Notes under the pieces: generated by a model
What the model saw: only the letters and a program-made list of their open reading frames with translations
What the model was told of the DNA's origin: nothing
Database searches by the model: none
Source: Pseudomonas sp. MRSN 12121
Lineage (GTDB): Bacteria > Pseudomonadota > Gammaproteobacteria > Pseudomonadales > Pseudomonadaceae
DNA: 64,000 bases
Assembly: GCF_000931465.1 (NCBI RefSeq)
Contig: NZ_CP010892.1
Span: 1,612,001 to 1,676,000 of the forward strand
Direction: 5' to 3'
Part shown: one piece after another, positions 1 through 8,521 of the stretch
How the letters are laid out: each line of letters starts with the position of its first letter
Position numbering within the stretch: position 1 is the stretch's first letter
Program-made: the position numbers and the translations under genes

Positions 1-1
1 C

Positions 2-2185
2 AACACCCTGCGCGGCACCTCCGGCAAAATCACCCTCGATGGTGGCGACTCCGGCATCGTGCAGGTGGCGGGTTCGATGAACGCCAACGCTATCGGGACC
101 CTGGGCAACGGTGGCCTGATCGAGACCAAGGGCGCGAAGACCGAAGTGCAACTGGCGGCGCGGGTCAACACCCAGGCCAGCAACGGCCGGACCGGCGACT
201 GGAAAATCAGCTCGTCCGACGTCCGGGTCAGCCCGACGGCGGCATCGGGGCGTAATACCGCCTATGCCGACACGCTGTCGAGCAACCTGGCGACCACCAA
301 CATCGAGCTGGCCAGCACCGCCGGCGACGTGGTGGTGGGTGGGCCGGTCGCCTGGAAAAGCGGCAACCAGCTCAAGCTCTCTTCGGCGGGCGACATCGAA
401 CTCAATGGCGGCCTGAATGCCACCGGGGCCAACGCCCGAGTGGAAATGACCGCCAAGAAAGCGATCAGGCTCAATGACAATGTGACCCTCACCGGTGCCA
501 ACAGCAGCCTTGGCCTGAATCATCAGTCCGGCTACGCCCTGGGCGACAAGGCCGTGGTCACCTTGTCCGGTGCCGGCGCGGCATTCGACTCCAACGGTTC
601 GCAGTATGGCGTGGTCCAGAACAGCGCGCAGTTGCAGGCGGTCAACAACAACCTCAACGGGCTGTATGTCCTGGGTAACAACATCAGGGGCTACGGCAAC
701 TTCCGGGCGATCGGTGGCGACAGCCAGTTCAACGGTGTGTTCGACGGCCTGGGCAACACCCTCAGCGGGTTCAGTGTCACCAATACCGGGCCGAATGTCG
801 GTCTGTTCGCGGCCAACTCGGGCCGTATCGGCAACCTGAAGCTGGCGTCGATGACCATCAACGGCACCACCTCCAATGCGGGTTTCAGCAATATCGGCGG
901 CCTGGTGGGGATGAACACCGGCATCATCGACAACGTCAGCGCCACGGGCCTGCGGGTCAACGGCAGTTCGGCGAACAGCAACACCGTCGGTGGCCTGGTC
1001 GGGTACAACGCGGGCGGTTCGATCAACCGCGGGGCGGTGACTGCGTCGACCCTGTCCGGCAACGCCTATACCTCCTCCATCGGTGGCCTGGTCGGGGAGA
1101 ACGCCTCGGGCCTGGCCGGCATGGGCAACATCACCAACAGCAGTGCCAACACCTCCATTACCGGCTCCATGCAACGCAACTCCACAGGGGGCGTCGGCGG
1201 CCTGGTCGGCAGCAACAAGGGCGGCCATATCGCCGACTCCTCGAGCTCCGGCAACGTGGGTAACTACTACTCCTTTGGCGGCCTGAATGTCGGCGGCCTG
1301 ATCGGTTACAACCTGACAGGCATGGTCGAGCGTTCGAACTCCTCCGCTATCGTGCGCGGCTACAGCACCAGCAACGTAGGTGGCCTGGTCGGCCTCAACG
1401 TCAACAGTGCGATCAAGGAGTCCAGCGCCAGCGGTGCGGTATACGGCTCCGGGGGCATGGGCGTGGGCGGCCTGGTCGGTTCCAACCAGAACAGCACCCT
1501 GAACGACGTCAAGGCCACTGGCAACGTCAGTGATAACTCAGGTACTCACGTCGGCGGCCTGGTCGGTTACAACAGCTACAGCAAGATCGACACCGCAGAA
1601 GCCCTGGGGACCGTTGCCGGTGGCGCCAACGGCAATATTGGCGGCCTGGTGGGCAACAACTACGGCGGGAGCATTAGCCATTCCGTGGCCCGCGGCAGGG
1701 TCACGGGCAGTACCAACAGCCATCTCGGCGGCCTGGTCGGCTACAACGATGGCGATTTGAACTCGGTCGAGGCCAGTGGTGATGTTCGTGGCGGTTACAA
1801 CAGCTTCGTCGGTGGCCTGGTCGGCACCAACGGTCGCAACCTGGGCAGCAGCATCGATACGGCCACCGCCAAAGGCAATGTCTGGGGCGACCGGAACAGC
1901 GTCAACGGTGGGCTGGTCGGACAGAACCACGGGCAGATCCTCAACTCCCTGGCCCTGGGCACGGTGGGCGGCGGTTACTACGCGAAACTCGGCGGCCTGG
2001 TCGGCTTGAACATGGCCAACGTCCGTCAGTCGGTGGCTTCTGGCAAGATCGACTTCAACTCGCGCCTGGGCCAGACCTATGGCGGCCTGGTGGGCGTCAA
2101 CTACGGGACCATGAGCTACAACTCCGCCTTGGGCGAGGCGGCCCAGGTGCCGCTGGCCGGCCTCAACTACGGGGAAATCAAGTAA
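2..2185 (+). CDS. Filamentous haemagglutinin-like exoprotein with GLUG repeats, C-terminal part
   Basis: The gene is cut by the left edge; the reading frame is open from base 2, giving 727 visible residues. The first ~80 residues resemble the end of the FHA/HMW-type exoprotein domain (GGLIETKGA, then TGDWKISSSDVRV). Around residues 215-250 a segment NGLYVLGNNI ... GVFDGLGNTL leads into 14 GLUG motifs of the form (V/I/L)GGLVGxN, spaced roughly 30-50 residues apart, to the C-terminus. FHA-like proteins of this type are normally TpsA substrates exported by a TpsB pore and act as surface adhesins; the signal and TPS domain would lie outside the window and no tpsB is seen on this side. A strong terminator follows. 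Family call is firm; function as adhesin is inference. Confidence 0.88.
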   Translation, partial: NTLRGTSGKITLDGGDSGIVQVAGSMNANAIGTLGNGGLIETKGAKTEVQLAARVNTQASNGRTGDWKISSSDVRVSPTAASGRNTAYADTLSSNLATTNIELASTAGDVVVGGPVAWKSGNQLKLSSAGDIELNGGLNATGANARVEMTAKKAIRLNDNVTLTGANSSLGLNHQSGYALGDKAVVTLSGAGAAFDSNGSQYGVVQNSAQLQAVNNNLNGLYVLGNNIRGYGNFRAIGGDSQFNGVFDGLGNTLSGFSVTNTGPNVGLFAANSGRIGNLKLASMTINGTTSNAGFSNIGGLVGMNTGIIDNVSATGLRVNGSSANSNTVGGLVGYNAGGSINRGAVTASTLSGNAYTSSIGGLVGENASGLAGMGNITNSSANTSITGSMQRNSTGGVGGLVGSNKGGHIADSSSSGNVGNYYSFGGLNVGGLIGYNLTGMVERSNSSAIVRGYSTSNVGGLVGLNVNSAIKESSASGAVYGSGGMGVGGLVGSNQNSTLNDVKATGNVSDNSGTHVGGLVGYNSYSKIDTAEALGTVAGGANGNIGGLVGNNYGGSISHSVARGRVTGSTNSHLGGLVGYNDGDLNSVEASGDVRGGYNSFVGGLVGTNGRNLGSSIDTATAKGNVWGDRNSVNGGLVGQNHGQILNSLALGTVGGGYYAKLGGLVGLNMANVRQSVASGKIDFNSRLGQTYGGLVGVNYGTMSYNSALGEAAQVPLAGLNYGEIK

Positions 2186-2224
2186 GCAGGAGTGACACCC
2201 GTCGATAGCCTGCTGTCGCGGGTC

Positions 2225-2263
2225 GCCGCTACGCCATGCCTGTGCAGGGCGTAGCGGCTTTTT
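2225..2263 (+). terminator. Rho-independent terminator after the FHA-like gene
   Basis: A perfect 11-bp stem (GCCGCTACGCC at 2225-2235 with GGCGTAGCGGC at 2248-2258), a 12-nt loop, then five Ts at 2259-2263. It lies 40 bp after the stop codon and separates the exoprotein gene from the fimbrial adhesin gene. Confidence 0.88.
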
Positions 2264-2384
2264 CAGGATCGACCCCCTCTTTCAGGATGAGCCGCCCGGC
2301 GGATCATCAATGCATCACGACCCGGCGCGCTGGCCACGGTACGGCGGCGAGCGATCGGGCACCGCAGAACACGGAGAATCGCCC

Positions 2385-3542
2385 ATGCCCTTTCCAACAG
2401 CGTTCAGCTGGCGCCGGTTTTACCGTTACGTCCAGGTCATCGCCTGGCTGCTGGCGGGCCTGGTCGCCGGCCCGGCACAGGCCGCCCTGGTGCAGAGCCA
2501 GGCGGTCCAGTGCGCCTTCAGCAACGGTGCCGGCCGACCCTGGCAGGAGGTGACTCCCTTGACCAGCACCACGCCGGTGGGCGCCGTGCTTTACCAGCGT
2601 TCGGTAGCCTTGTACACCAACTACCGCTATGGCGGTTCCTCGGGAAACGTCGCCCATGAACTGGTGTCGGCGGGGCATTGGACAGCCGGCACGCCGCTCC
2701 CCGAGGGCATCGCGCCGACCAATATCAGTGGCATCGGCTTCAAGATCGTGGCGAGTTCCTCGGACGGTGTCTTGCGGGAAATCCTGCAGAGCGCCAAGCC
2801 GGTGGCCGTGGAAAAGGACTATGTCCGCTACGACTCCAGCGCCGGCCAGAACCAGCGCTCGCAGATGGTCACCAACTACGTCCAGTCGCTGGTCCTGACC
2901 GTGCCCCCGGGCCAGTTGCCTGGCGGCAAGCTGGTCGTCGACCGGGTCGCTGGCAGTGCCGTGCTGATGCTCTATGCGGTCGACCTGGTCCGTGGTGTCG
3001 CCGCCCTGGGCGGCGAGGTGACGATTCCGAACGACAACATCCCCCTGGGCATCTGCCGTACCCCCTATCCCTTGATGGGGCCCGCGATCATCGACATGGG
3101 CGGCGGCCCCATCACCATTCCCAACACCTGCGTGGTGGAATCGTACAAGACCATCCCGGTGAAGCTTGGGCGATTCTCCCTGGCGAACTTTCCCAAGGTG
3201 GGCGCCACCTCGCCCACGGTGCCGTTTCGCATCGAGCTGAGCCAGTGCGCCGTGAACGCCAAGCCACAAATCACCTTTACCGACAAAGTCTCCGGCCACA
3301 GCGATCCCTCGGTGTTGAACCTGAGCCCCTCGGGCAATGCCGCCAAGGGCTTCGGTATCGTCATGACCAACGAGTTGAACGGCCAGCGGATCAAGTACGA
3401 CGGCACCCCGTACGACATGCAACGGGTCGGCGACAGCGCGGTCATTCCGTTGCGGGCCGGTTACATCCGCACTGGTAGCGATGCCGAGATCAAGGTCGGT
3501 GATGCCGACGGCGCGGCGGAGTTCACCTTTACCTTTCCCTGA
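2385..3542 (+). CDS. Fimbrial adhesin-type protein (type 1 pilus superfamily)
   Basis: A 385-aa exported protein. An N-terminal hydrophobic signal (WLLAGLVAGPAQAA) precedes an adhesin-like domain with early cysteines (AVQCAFSNG), then a C-terminal pilin-type domain beginning near residue 235 (PITIPNTCVV ... ELSQCAVN) and ending GAAEFTFTFP, the usual place of the donor-strand groove of fimbrial subunits. Two-domain architecture and length fit a chaperone-usher tip adhesin. The start was chosen at 2385 because GGAG at 2373-2376 lies 8 bases upstream and the signal peptide starts there; an in-frame upstream ATG at 2310 would add a non-signal-like extension. No chaperone, usher or major pilin gene is adjacent, so it is an orphan here; export partners must be elsewhere, or the gene is a remnant. 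Confidence 0.8.
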   Translation: MPFPTAFSWRRFYRYVQVIAWLLAGLVAGPAQAALVQSQAVQCAFSNGAGRPWQEVTPLTSTTPVGAVLYQRSVALYTNYRYGGSSGNVAHELVSAGHWTAGTPLPEGIAPTNISGIGFKIVASSSDGVLREILQSAKPVAVEKDYVRYDSSAGQNQRSQMVTNYVQSLVLTVPPGQLPGGKLVVDRVAGSAVLMLYAVDLVRGVAALGGEVTIPNDNIPLGICRTPYPLMGPAIIDMGGGPITIPNTCVVESYKTIPVKLGRFSLANFPKVGATSPTVPFRIELSQCAVNAKPQITFTDKVSGHSDPSVLNLSPSGNAAKGFGIVMTNELNGQRIKYDGTPYDMQRVGDSAVIPLRAGYIRTGSDAEIKVGDADGAAEFTFTFP

Positions 3543-3575
3543 GCGAGGTGTGGTTTTTCCGCGAGGTGATGACGA

Positions 3576-3605
3576 TGGACGGCGCCGCCAGGCCTTTTCT
3601 ACACT
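3576..3605 (+). promoter_or_regulatory. Possible sigma-70 promoter for the LysR gene
   Basis: TGGACG (3576-3581) and TACACT (3600-3605) are separated by 18 bases and lie just upstream of the LysR start at 3637. Moderate match only. Confidence 0.3.
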
Positions 3606-3636
3606 GTGCTCCGACCCCGGGATGGAGAGCACGCGG

Positions 3637-4575
3637 ATGAATCGCAACGAACTGCGCAAGGCCGATATCAACCTGATGGTGGTGTTCGAAACCCTGATGC
3701 TCGAGCGCAATGTGACCCGGGCGGCGGAGAAGCTGTTTCTCGGCCAGCCGACCATCAGCTCGGCGCTCAATCGGCTGCGGGCGATATTCAACGATCCGCT
3801 GTTCATTCGCGTGGGCCACCGGATGGAGCCCACTGCCCGCGCCGAGGAACTGATCCAGCACCTGTCGCCGGCGCTGGATGCCTTGTCTTCGGCCTTGAGC
3901 CTGACCCACGATTTCGACCCCGCCAGCAGCACCATGACCTTTCGCATCGGCCTGTCGGACGATGTCGAGTTCGGCCTGTTGCCGCCGCTGTTGCGCGCCC
4001 TGCGCCAAGAGGCGCCGCAGGTGGTGTTCGTGGTCCAGCACGCCGACTACTGGCGCATCCCGGACCTGCTGGCCGCGGGCGACATCACCGTGGGCATCAG
4101 CCAGACCCGCGGCTTGCCGGCCAACGCCAAGCGCAAGCTGCTGCGCCATATCCAGCCCAGCGTGCTGCGCGCCGACGCCAGCGAGACGCCGCTGACCCTC
4201 GACGAATACTGTTCCCGCCCGCATGTCCTGGTGTCGCACACCGCCAATGTCAGCGGCTTTGCCGATGAGTGGCTGGCGGAGATCGGCCGGCAGCGCCAGG
4301 TGGTGCTGTCGGTGCCGCAGTACAGTGCGCTGCCGGCCCTGCTGGCGGGCACCGACCTGATCGCCAGCCTGCCGGACTACACGGCGGCGGCCATGGCGGC
4401 GTCGGGGCAGTTGTTCCAGGAACCGTTCCCGTTCAAGACCCCGACCCTGGACCTGTCCATGGTCTGGCTCAGCCATGTCGACACCGACCCGGCCGAGCGC
4501 TGGTTGCGTTCGCGCCTGGAAGCCTTCATGAGCGATCGCGAACCCGTCGCTCCGGCGCTGCTCAAGGCGCATTGA
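3637..4575 (+). CDS. LysR-family transcriptional regulator
   Basis: A 312-aa protein with an N-terminal winged helix-turn-helix (residues ~8-65: ADINLMVVFETLMLERNVTR, then LGQPTISSALNRLRAIF) and a C-terminal periplasmic-binding-like effector domain from about residue 95. Length is normal for LysR. Start 3637 is supported by GGAGAG at 3624; an ATG at 3622 lacks a ribosome site. The HTH with DPLFIRVGHRMEPTARA recalls the NodD/LinR-like branch. It is followed 84 bases later by the CHM isomerase gene in the same direction, but no operator or target is evident. Effector unknown. Confidence 0.9.
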   Translation: MNRNELRKADINLMVVFETLMLERNVTRAAEKLFLGQPTISSALNRLRAIFNDPLFIRVGHRMEPTARAEELIQHLSPALDALSSALSLTHDFDPASSTMTFRIGLSDDVEFGLLPPLLRALRQEAPQVVFVVQHADYWRIPDLLAAGDITVGISQTRGLPANAKRKLLRHIQPSVLRADASETPLTLDEYCSRPHVLVSHTANVSGFADEWLAEIGRQRQVVLSVPQYSALPALLAGTDLIASLPDYTAAAMAASGQLFQEPFPFKTPTLDLSMVWLSHVDTDPAERWLRSRLEAFMSDREPVAPALLKAH

Positions 4576-4659
4576 GCGGCTGCCTCTCGGGGCGATGCAG
4601 CCCGGCGCGAGGCGTGTAGTATGGAGCGCCTTTTCCGCCACCCAACAGGGAGCTTCGCC

Positions 4660-5022
4660 ATGCCTCATCTGCACATGGAATACACCGCCAACCTGCCGCA
4701 ACTGGACGCCGACAAGGCCTTGCTGCGGTTCAACCACGCGCTGGTGGCTTCCGGGCAGTTCTCGGAATTCGACATCAAGAGCCGGGCGCTGAAGGTCGAG
4801 ACCTTTCGCGTCGGCACCGGCCTTGGCGAACGCGGTTTCGTGCATGTGAAGCTGGCGCTGCTCAGCGGCCGCTCGCCGGAGATCAAGAAGCAGTTGTCGC
4901 AAAGCCTGCTGGCGGTGCTGCAGGAACTCTGCGAATGGCCGGCCTCCGTCGAGCTGCAACTGGCGGTGGAGATTGTGGATATCGATCGCGAGTCCTACGC
5001 CAAGCTCAGCTTCGGCCACTGA
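4660..5022 (+). CDS. 5-carboxymethyl-2-hydroxymuconate isomerase family protein
   Basis: A 120-aa protein that begins Met-Pro, leaving the N-terminal proline that serves as catalytic base in the 4-oxalocrotonate tautomerase superfamily. The whole chain (MPHLHMEYTANL, later GFVHVKLALLSGRS) matches the CHMI branch, usually ~115-126 aa, which isomerises 5-carboxymethyl-2-hydroxymuconate in homoprotocatechuate (4-hydroxyphenylacetate) breakdown. Start 4660 follows AGGGAG at 4647; an ATG at 4621 would bury Pro-2. None of the other hpa genes are near, so it is an orphan whose substrate may differ. It is followed by a hairpin terminator. Confidence 0.85.
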   Translation: MPHLHMEYTANLPQLDADKALLRFNHALVASGQFSEFDIKSRALKVETFRVGTGLGERGFVHVKLALLSGRSPEIKKQLSQSLLAVLQELCEWPASVELQLAVEIVDIDRESYAKLSFGH

Positions 5023-5042
5023 TCCTGTACGATCCCGGCATG

Positions 5043-5066
5043 GGCGGCCTGAGCGCCGCCTCTTTT
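5043..5066 (+). terminator. Terminator between the isomerase and the convergent LysR gene
   Basis: GGCGGC (5043-5048) pairs with GCCGCC (5055-5060) over a 6-nt loop, followed by TCTTTT. It sits between two convergent genes. Confidence 0.6.
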
Positions 5067-5076
5067 CGTTACGGGC

Positions 5077-6015
5077 CTAGAGCAGGCCCTGTTGCGCGCA
5101 GACCTTGACCACCTGTTCGCGAAACCAGGTGTTGGCGCTGTCCTGGTCGGTGTGTTCGCTCCATTGCATGTCCAGGGTGAACCCCGGCAGGCCGTTGGGC
5201 GCCTCGCAATGGCTGAACACCGCTTCATTGGCCAGCAGCGCCTGGATACGTCGCGGCAGGGTCAGGATGAAGTCGGTGCCGGTGATCAGTTTCAGCGCCG
5301 CGCTGTAGCTGTTGGCGCGCGCGACGATCTGCCGCCGCTGGGCCTGGCGGGCCAGCCAGCCGTCGATCATGTTGGTGGTCGAGGTCCAGGGCGTGGGGTA
5401 GACGTGCCGGCGCTCGACGAACGCCTGCAGGCTGAAACGGCGCTCCGGCGGCGGTGTCGCGCGTTTGTCGAAGACACACACCAGATCGTCCTCCAGCAGC
5501 ATCTGCGACTTGAGGCCGGCATGGTGGTTGTGGAATTTCGGGCCGAAGCAGATCACCAGGTCCAGGCTGCCGTCGCGCAGCTCCTCGGCGGGAATGTCGG
5601 TTTCCAGCTTGTGCACGTTGACCGTCACCGGCAGGTCGGCGAAGTCGAACCCCTTGAGCAGGCGCGGCAGGATCAGCAGCTCGAAGTATTCCGGGGCGCA
5701 GACATTGAAGGTCACGGCCTGGCGGCTGGGGTCGAAGGCCTGGCTGCCGGCATGGCACAGGTTGATGCTGTCGAGAATCTTCAGCACGTGGCTGTACATG
5801 GTGGTGGCTTTGTAGGTCGGGCGCATGCCGGTGCGAGTGTTGATGAACAGCTCGTCTTCGAAGCCGGTACGCAGTTTCTTCAGGCAGTAGCTGACGGTCG
5901 ACTGGCTGACGCACAGCGTTTCGGAAACCCCGGTCACGCTGCTTTGCTCGTACACGGCGACGAACACCATCAGGTCCTGCATGTCGAGCTTTCTGAGCAA
6001 GTTGCTGTTGAGCAT
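5077..6015 (-). CDS. LysR-family transcriptional regulator
   Basis: A 312-aa regulator with N-terminal HTH (residues ~10-70: MQDLMVFVAVYEQSSVTGVS, then VSQSTVSYCLKKL) and a LysR substrate-binding domain. It converges on the isomerase gene and is separated from the MFS gene 6288-7472 by about 270 bases; both LysR and MFS are on the minus strand, so the MFS gene could lie upstream in the same unit. No clear operator was seen. Ligand and targets unknown. Confidence 0.9.
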   Translation of the reverse strand: MLNSNLLRKLDMQDLMVFVAVYEQSSVTGVSETLCVSQSTVSYCLKKLRTGFEDELFINTRTGMRPTYKATTMYSHVLKILDSINLCHAGSQAFDPSRQAVTFNVCAPEYFELLILPRLLKGFDFADLPVTVNVHKLETDIPAEELRDGSLDLVICFGPKFHNHHAGLKSQMLLEDDLVCVFDKRATPPPERRFSLQAFVERRHVYPTPWTSTTNMIDGWLARQAQRRQIVARANSYSAALKLITGTDFILTLPRRIQALLANEAVFSHCEAPNGLPGFTLDMQWSEHTDQDSANTWFREQVVKVCAQQGLL

Positions 6016-6230
6016 CCGTTCCGTCTCGTTGAGTCACCTCGCGCGGTCGTGCGCAAACCCGCCTGATGCTAACGGAACGATCGTGCTAATTGAATCCTTG
6101 CCCCGGGGTTTCGCGGACAGCCAGGGGACAATTATTTCCGAGAACACGACCTGTCGCGCCCGGTTGCGGATCAGGCGCTGGCAGCGCAAGGGGCCGGGAG
6201 ATCGCGCGGGCGATCCGCTGCGCGTGGTGG

Positions 6231-6260
6231 CGAAGAGCGGCAAAGAGCGGCGAAGAGCGG
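6231..6260. repeat. Three tandem copies of a 10-bp unit
   Basis: CGAAGAGCGG, CAAAGAGCGG and CGAAGAGCGG follow each other without a gap in the 272-bp non-coding stretch 6016-6287. A GTGGGCG/CGCCCAC hairpin (6262-6283) follows directly at the 3' side of the MFS gene and may help terminate it, though it lacks a T-run. Nothing else was recognised in this stretch. Confidence 0.6.
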
Positions 6261-6287
6261 GGTGGGCGATCAACCCCGCCCACGGGG

Positions 6288-7472
6288 TCATTGAAAATGG
6301 CGCGGATAGTGCCGCGGATCGAAGCGCAAGGCCATCAGAATCATCAGCGCCATGACCGCGGCGAGTGTCCACCAGGCCCACTCGAAGCTGCCCAGGCGGT
6401 CGCGGATCACGCCCGCGAGCAAGGGCGACAGGCTGGCGACCAGGTAACCGATGCCCTGCACGAAGGCCGTCAGGCCACCGGCGCGGCGCGGGTTGTCCAG
6501 GTGGTCGAGGGACACGATCAGGCTCATCGGGAACAACCCGCCGATCCCCAGGCCCAGCAGGCAGGGCCAGAGCAGGCTCAGGTGGCGTGGGCAGAGGATC
6601 AGCCCGCAGAAGCCGGCGATGATCAGCAGCAGGAGGACCACCAGCACCCGGCGGCGGTCCTGGCTGCGGTTGGCGATCGCCGGTGTCGCCAGCCCCGAGA
6701 CCACCTCCATGGCCGTGAGAAAACCCAGCAGCAGGCCGGCTTCCTGTTCACTCCAGCCCAGCTCGACGTAGTAGGGCGCCAGCCACGCCAGGACGCAGGT
6801 ATAGGACGCCGTACCCAGGCCGAAGAACATCGCCAGCAGCCAGGCGCGGCGGTTGCCGGCGAAGGATTCACGCCGCTCGACGCTGCCTGGCAGCCGGGGC
6901 ATGGCCGCCCGTTGTTCGTACCAGAACAGCAGGGCCAGTACCGCCAGGGCGGCCCAGATCGCCAGGCCCAGCCGCCAGCTGCCGGTGTCGGCGGCGACCA
7001 GCGGGGCGAAGGACGCCGCGACCGCCGCGCCCCCCATGATCGAGGTGACGTACAGGCCCATGAACAGCGCGACATTGCCGGCAAAGCGCGACTTGAGCAG
7101 CGCAGGCATCAGGGCCTGGATCAGGGCGATGCCGAGGCCGGCGAAGATGGCGCTGAGGATCAGCCCGGCTGCCGAATCGACGAACAGGCGCGACAGGGTC
7201 GCCAGGCCAATGACCAGCAGCGAGACCACCACGCTGCGGTGCTCGCCCAGGGAGTGGCCGATGCGCATGCCGAGGAACATCGCCAGCCCCATGGCCATGA
7301 CCGGCAGCATGGTCAGCAGCGCGGCGCCGCTGAAGCTCAGGGCGATATCGCCGCGGATGCCGGCCAGCAAGGGGCCGACGGCGGCCATCGAGGGCCGCAG
7401 GTTCAGGGCCACCAGGATCACGCTGAGCATCAGCCAGAAAGCAGGGCGGGGTGTTGCGCGCAGGTTGTCCAT
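6288..7472 (-). CDS. MFS transporter, CynX/NimT type
   Basis: A 394-aa integral membrane protein with about 12 predicted helices. The opening helix with LNLRPSMAAVGPLL and the following ISF-like segment are typical of the CynX/NimT (cyanate, 2-nitroimidazole) branch of the major facilitator superfamily; E. coli CynX is of similar length. Start 7472 was chosen because AAGG lies 7-8 bases upstream and the first helix follows at once; an in-frame start at 7529 would add a polar leader. No cyanase gene is nearby, so the cargo cannot be stated. Confidence 0.85.
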   Translation of the reverse strand: MDNLRATPRPAFWLMLSVILVALNLRPSMAAVGPLLAGIRGDIALSFSGAALLTMLPVMAMGLAMFLGMRIGHSLGEHRSVVVSLLVIGLATLSRLFVDSAAGLILSAIFAGLGIALIQALMPALLKSRFAGNVALFMGLYVTSIMGGAAVAASFAPLVAADTGSWRLGLAIWAALAVLALLFWYEQRAAMPRLPGSVERRESFAGNRRAWLLAMFFGLGTASYTCVLAWLAPYYVELGWSEQEAGLLLGFLTAMEVVSGLATPAIANRSQDRRRVLVVLLLLIIAGFCGLILCPRHLSLLWPCLLGLGIGGLFPMSLIVSLDHLDNPRRAGGLTAFVQGIGYLVASLSPLLAGVIRDRLGSFEWAWWTLAAVMALMILMALRFDPRHYPRHFQ

Positions 7473-7593
7473 GAGCAGGCCTTGAAGAATCCGGGCGCTG
7501 ATTAGGCGATGCCGGCGCAGGGCCGGCAAATCAGAAAGTGCGCGGCAGTATTTAAAAACTAAATACCACCCTGGACAGGCTGCGCTGCCGGGT

Positions 7594-8373
7594 TCAAGGC
7601 GTGGGCGCCGCCAGCCATTGATCGACCACGCCGTTGTAGAAGCCGGTGGCCTTGCTCAGGTGCAGCCACTGGTCGACGTAGCTTTTCCAGGCCACGTCGC
7701 CGCGCGGCAGCAGGAAGGCTTTTTCACTGTATTGCAGGTACTGCTCGGGGTTCACCGCGCAGAGCCCGGGCTTGAGCTTCTGCTGGAAGCGGGCCTCGGA
7801 GGCGTCGGTGATCATTACGTCGGCCTTGTTCTCCAGCAGTTGCTCGAAGATGGTCACGTTGTCGGCGAACAGGGTCAGGTTGGCCTTGGGCAGGTGCGCC
7901 CGGGCGAACACTTCGTTGGTGCCTCCCGGCGGCTCGATCAGGCGCACCGAAGGCTGGTTGATCTGCTCCACGGTCTGGTAGCGCTGCTTGTCCGCGCAGC
8001 GCACCAGGGGGATTTTCCCGTCGACGCCCAGGGTGTCGCTGAAGAAGGCTTTCTTCTGCCGTTCCAGCGACACCGAGACCCCGCCCACGGCAATGTCGCA
8101 GTGGGCGAGGAAGTCCGGCATCAGGGTTTTCCAGGTGGTCTTCACCCACTTCACCTCGGCCCCCAGGCTTTGCGCCAGGGACTGCGCCATCGCGATATCG
8201 ATGCCTTCGTAGGCGCCGTCCGCGCGCAGGTAGGTATAGGGCTTGTAGTCGCCGGTGGTGCAGACGTTCAGTTGCTTGCGCTCGATGACCTGGTCCAGGC
8301 GCGAGACATCCTGGGCGGCGAACGCCGGGGCGCCGAGGCTCAGCAGCGAGCAGAGAAGAAGGCGTGCTTTCAT
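7594..8373 (-). CDS. pheC: Periplasmic cyclohexadienyl dehydratase / amino-acid-binding-like protein
   Basis: A 259-aa protein with a signal peptide (LLLCSLLSLGAPAFAA) and a type 2 periplasmic binding fold: CTTGDYKPYTYL, GIDIAMAQSLAQSLGAEVKW, DIAVGGVSVSLERQKK, PPGGTNEVFARA, DVMITDASEAR. This order of motifs matches, as I remember it, the P. aeruginosa PheC, which makes phenylpyruvate or phenylalanine from prephenate or arogenate in the periplasm and evolved from a solute-binding protein. The Glu in TDASEAR lies in the segment expected to carry the catalytic acid. No ABC permease genes are adjacent, which favours an enzyme over a transport component. Start 8373 has AAGGA 8 bases upstream. An amino-acid-binding protein remains possible. 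Confidence 0.75.
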   Translation of the reverse strand: MKARLLLCSLLSLGAPAFAAQDVSRLDQVIERKQLNVCTTGDYKPYTYLRADGAYEGIDIAMAQSLAQSLGAEVKWVKTTWKTLMPDFLAHCDIAVGGVSVSLERQKKAFFSDTLGVDGKIPLVRCADKQRYQTVEQINQPSVRLIEPPGGTNEVFARAHLPKANLTLFADNVTIFEQLLENKADVMITDASEARFQQKLKPGLCAVNPEQYLQYSEKAFLLPRGDVAWKSYVDQWLHLSKATGFYNGVVDQWLAAPTP

Positions 8374-8480
8374 GCGGTCGATCCTTGATGACGAGGGGGG
8401 AGGCGAGGGCGCTTCATTATTGGTGGCGCCTGCGGGCAGGGCAAGGCGGATCGCTGCCCCGGCGCGGCGATCGGAAAGTT

Positions 8481-8521
8481 TTGGCAAAGGGCCATGCCAA
8501 CTATTTGTTGGCTTCTTTTTC
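8481..8521 (+). promoter_or_regulatory. Two mutually exclusive hairpins upstream of eptA, the second terminator-like
   Basis: TTGGCA (8481-8486) can pair with TGCCAA (8495-8500); alternatively GCCAAC (8496-8501) pairs with GTTGGC (8507-8512), followed by TTCTTTTT. The two stems share 8496-8500, so they cannot form together. On the plus strand this resembles an antiterminator/terminator pair about 105 bases before eptA. No plus-strand gene lies upstream that would need a terminator here. Stems are only 6 bp. Confidence 0.35.

Noticed and set aside
8474..8512. Sigma-54 promoter for pheC on the minus strand (TGGCATGGCCCTTTGC)
   Set aside because: The distance between the GG and GC elements is one base too long for a canonical -24/-12 promoter.
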